Shown: positions 62,125-64,000 of the stretch, piece by piece
How the letters are laid out: each line of letters starts with the position of its first letter
Position numbering within the stretch: position 1 is the stretch's first letter
Position numbers and translations under genes: made by a program
The notes under the pieces: model-generated
Seen by the model: only the letters and a program-made list of their open reading frames with translations
The model's database searches: none
Told to the model about the DNA's origin: nothing
NCBI GenBank assembly: GCA_947086415.1
Contig: OX352300.1
Coordinates: 34,500,716-34,564,715 of the forward strand
From: Pammene aurita
Taxonomy: Eukaryota > Arthropoda > Insecta > Lepidoptera > Tortricidae
DNA: 64,000 nucleotides
Reading direction: 5' to 3'

Positions 62125-62269
62125 TGGCGGCCGTATTCTAACTTTAAAACACTTTATGATTACGATATGATCGAACTTCAATATAACTTCAATCCATTAA
62201 CTACGCAACTACGTGTCAGGATGCCCATATTTAAAGAAGTGGCTCCTCGACGTTACTAGGGACCCTAGG

Positions 62270-62386
62270 GCTGGCTCATTCCTTGGCCAAAGAATCGGCA
62301 TTGCTATTCAGCGGGGGAATGTGGCCAGCATTATGGGCACCCTTCCACAGGGGACAGATCTCGGGGACTTATTTTGTTACTTTTGA
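62270..62386 (+). pseudogene. LINE C-terminal fragment
   Basis: Frame ending FLGQRIGIAIQRGNVASI then GTLPQGTDLGDLFCYF and a stop, a recognisable end of insect non-LTR ORF2. 62390-63150 is AT-rich with no other gene. Confidence 0.55.
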
Positions 62387-63180
62387 GTTAGTTTTTTATT
62401 TTCTTTATTTGTTACCTATTTTATAAGTAAGAACTTTATAGTTTAAGATTGAGAAAAAAAAAAGTATTTCAAAGTTAGAACTGCACTGGGTTTAGTCATC
62501 AGTGTCATCACAGAAAAAAATACTCTTAAGTGCATCTAAATTTCCCATCATTGAACCACTGGTCGGCTTATGCAACATTGTGTCATAATCAAAATCATTA
62601 TATAAGTTGTAACAAAAATGCTGGTGACTGGTGAAAATCTAAGAAAAAAATTCTCTCGAAAAAATTATTGGTTTTGTATGGAGTCGTCTAATGATGTGCC
62701 TGTGGAAACTTTCCAATGTTGCGAAATGTTCCCAAGTGAAATTTTCGTGAAATTTCCCGTAACATTCTCTAGACTTAGAAACATTGGAAATTTATAGGAA
62801 ATTAATTTCTGCCCACGTAGACATATCAGTGTAAGTAGTGAGTATAGTCATACAATTCCATATCGGTATTAACTACAACTGACTTTTATAAAATTCGCCA
62901 AGAATTCATAAAATTCATAAATTTCAATAAACTCCGAGAAGAATATTTCGAAATGTTTCTTTTTTGAAACTTCTTGCAATATTTCATAGTAATAATAGTT
63001 AAAAAAAATGCAAAATATAGGTACTCTTACAATCTTAATTATATGTACAGCTAATAGAGGTTGATTTCATTAAGTCAAACTATTTACAGCTATCAGACAC
63101 ATGGCCACTTCAAGAACCGTCATCGATAACAAAGATAAATATTTGTCATATATTTGTCATTCTCTTTACGGAATGCAAAA

Positions 63181-64000
63181 ATGAAGCCAAAAGGTGTAAT
63201 ACACAATTATTTTATAGAAAAGTGCGTTTCAGACAAAAAACAGTATGAGTGCTTATATTGCGGGTCATCCTATAAACAGCGAAATGCGACACGTATGAAG
63301 GAACATATATTGAAATGTTCTCAGTGTCCGGTTGACACCAAAAAAAAATTTGGATATTCAGATTTACCACTATCCGGACCTACAAGAACGATAAAAAAGA
63401 AAACCAGCAAAAATAATTTACGGGTACGTACGTGCTTCTTGTTTAATCTATCTGGAGAAAATATTATACGGTTACCTGATTGCTGCGATTCCTATTGCGT
63501 ATGTATGATATAATTCGACTTATAATTTGTTACAGAGATCTATGAACAGTTTAATCGCCCGTGCTGTTTATGTGACTGCTATGCCTCTTGCAACTTTAGA
63601 GCATCCATTATGGCAAAAAGTGTTTAACACACTACGTCCAGGTTATACTCCACCTACGAGGAAACAATTAGCGACATCGTTATTAGATTTGGAATACGAG
63701 TCAATAAAAAAAGAAGTCGAAGAAATATTTAAAAATTCGAACTGTTTACATCTAGCTGCAGACGGGTGGTCTAATGTAAATAACGATAGTGTAATTAATT
63801 TGGTGATTTATACACCGAAACCACTTTATTATACGTTTATCGAGACGAAGCAAAATAGACACACTGCAGAGTATTTGCTGGAGAAAATATCCTGCATTAT
63901 AGACAAACTTGGTGAAAAAAAATTTACTGCAGTAGTTTCTGATAATGCTGCGAATATGATTAAATGTGGTAAACTTTTAGAGGAAAAATATACTCACATT
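63181..64000 (+). CDS. BED-finger hAT-type (DUF659-like) protein, 5' part
   Basis: Exon 1 63181-63423 and exon 2 from 63536, joined in phase 0 (CGG|GTACGT, TTGTTACAG|AGA), running open to the window end (236 codons visible). Residues 1-50 hold a BED-type finger, YECLYCGSSYKQRNATRMKE with HILKC. Exon 2 gives the start of the RNase-H-like transposase fold: LHLAADGWSNVNNDSVINLV (first acidic residue) and FTAVVSDNAANMIKCGKLL (second). The start at 63181 has context CAAAAATGA. A hAT transposase gene or a gene derived from one; the intron and clean frame leave domestication possible. No terminal repeats were found on this side. Confidence 0.78.

Overview
The window is nuclear DNA from an insect, almost certainly a lepidopteran (moth or butterfly). 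It has spliced host genes separated by AT-rich DNA packed with transposable elements, including several families that look lepidopteran: a tRNA-derived SINE whose tail body contains GCCTTATTGAGCTTACTGTG, 0.5-0.9 kb repeats bounded by GGGTTCCGTA/TACGGAACCCTAAAA that carry (CGGA)n or (CTGT)n, and repeats with AACCGACTT ends. The species cannot be named from the sequence. All gene models below were built by eye from splice sites, phase and recognisable protein families.

Host genes. (1) 6664-20551, minus: signal recognition particle receptor beta subunit, six exons in phase, 249 aa. Its introns have grown with a 3 kb 28-bp satellite, an intact mariner, a nested hAT element and several MITEs. (2) 21517-25220, plus: a pyridoxine 5'-phosphate oxidase family protein, five exons, 231 aa, head-to-head with the first gene across about 1 kb. 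FMN-site residues are mostly kept, but several residues that bind the PLP phosphate in characterised enzymes appear replaced. (3) 25557-30113, minus: a decayed gene whose visible 5' exons resemble the linker exons of a ZAD zinc-finger gene and whose 3' exons encode a Crypton-like tyrosine recombinase; it has stops, a frameshift and a 1.6 kb transposon insertion. (4) 33483-39188, plus: an intact ZAD plus 14 C2H2 zinc-finger protein, five exons, 632 aa. (5) 63181 to the window end, plus: the first two exons of a BED-finger hAT-type (DUF659-like) protein.

Mobile-element landscape. 1-6300: hAT-like and TTAA-flanked MITEs and scrambled gypsy pieces. 6740-19900: nested elements inside the SRP receptor gene. 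26.4-33 kb: a Harbinger-like element, Tc1-type MITEs and LINE scraps. 39.8-42 kb: hairpin MITEs. 42362-47657: a young Copia LTR retrotransposon with identical 161-bp LTRs, itself hit by two later insertions. 48-55 kb: foldbacks, LINE tails and SINEs. 55811-58729: a modular foldback element with a 62-bp terminal inverted repeat and an 8-bp target duplication, containing a tandem array of a 357-bp tRNA-like unit. 59-63 kb: SINE, LINE and MITE remnants.

The least explained structures are the foldback element with its embedded tRNA-like array, the ZAD-linker/tyrosine-recombinase chimera, the altered PNPO-family pocket, and the 28-bp intronic satellite with higher-order structure.
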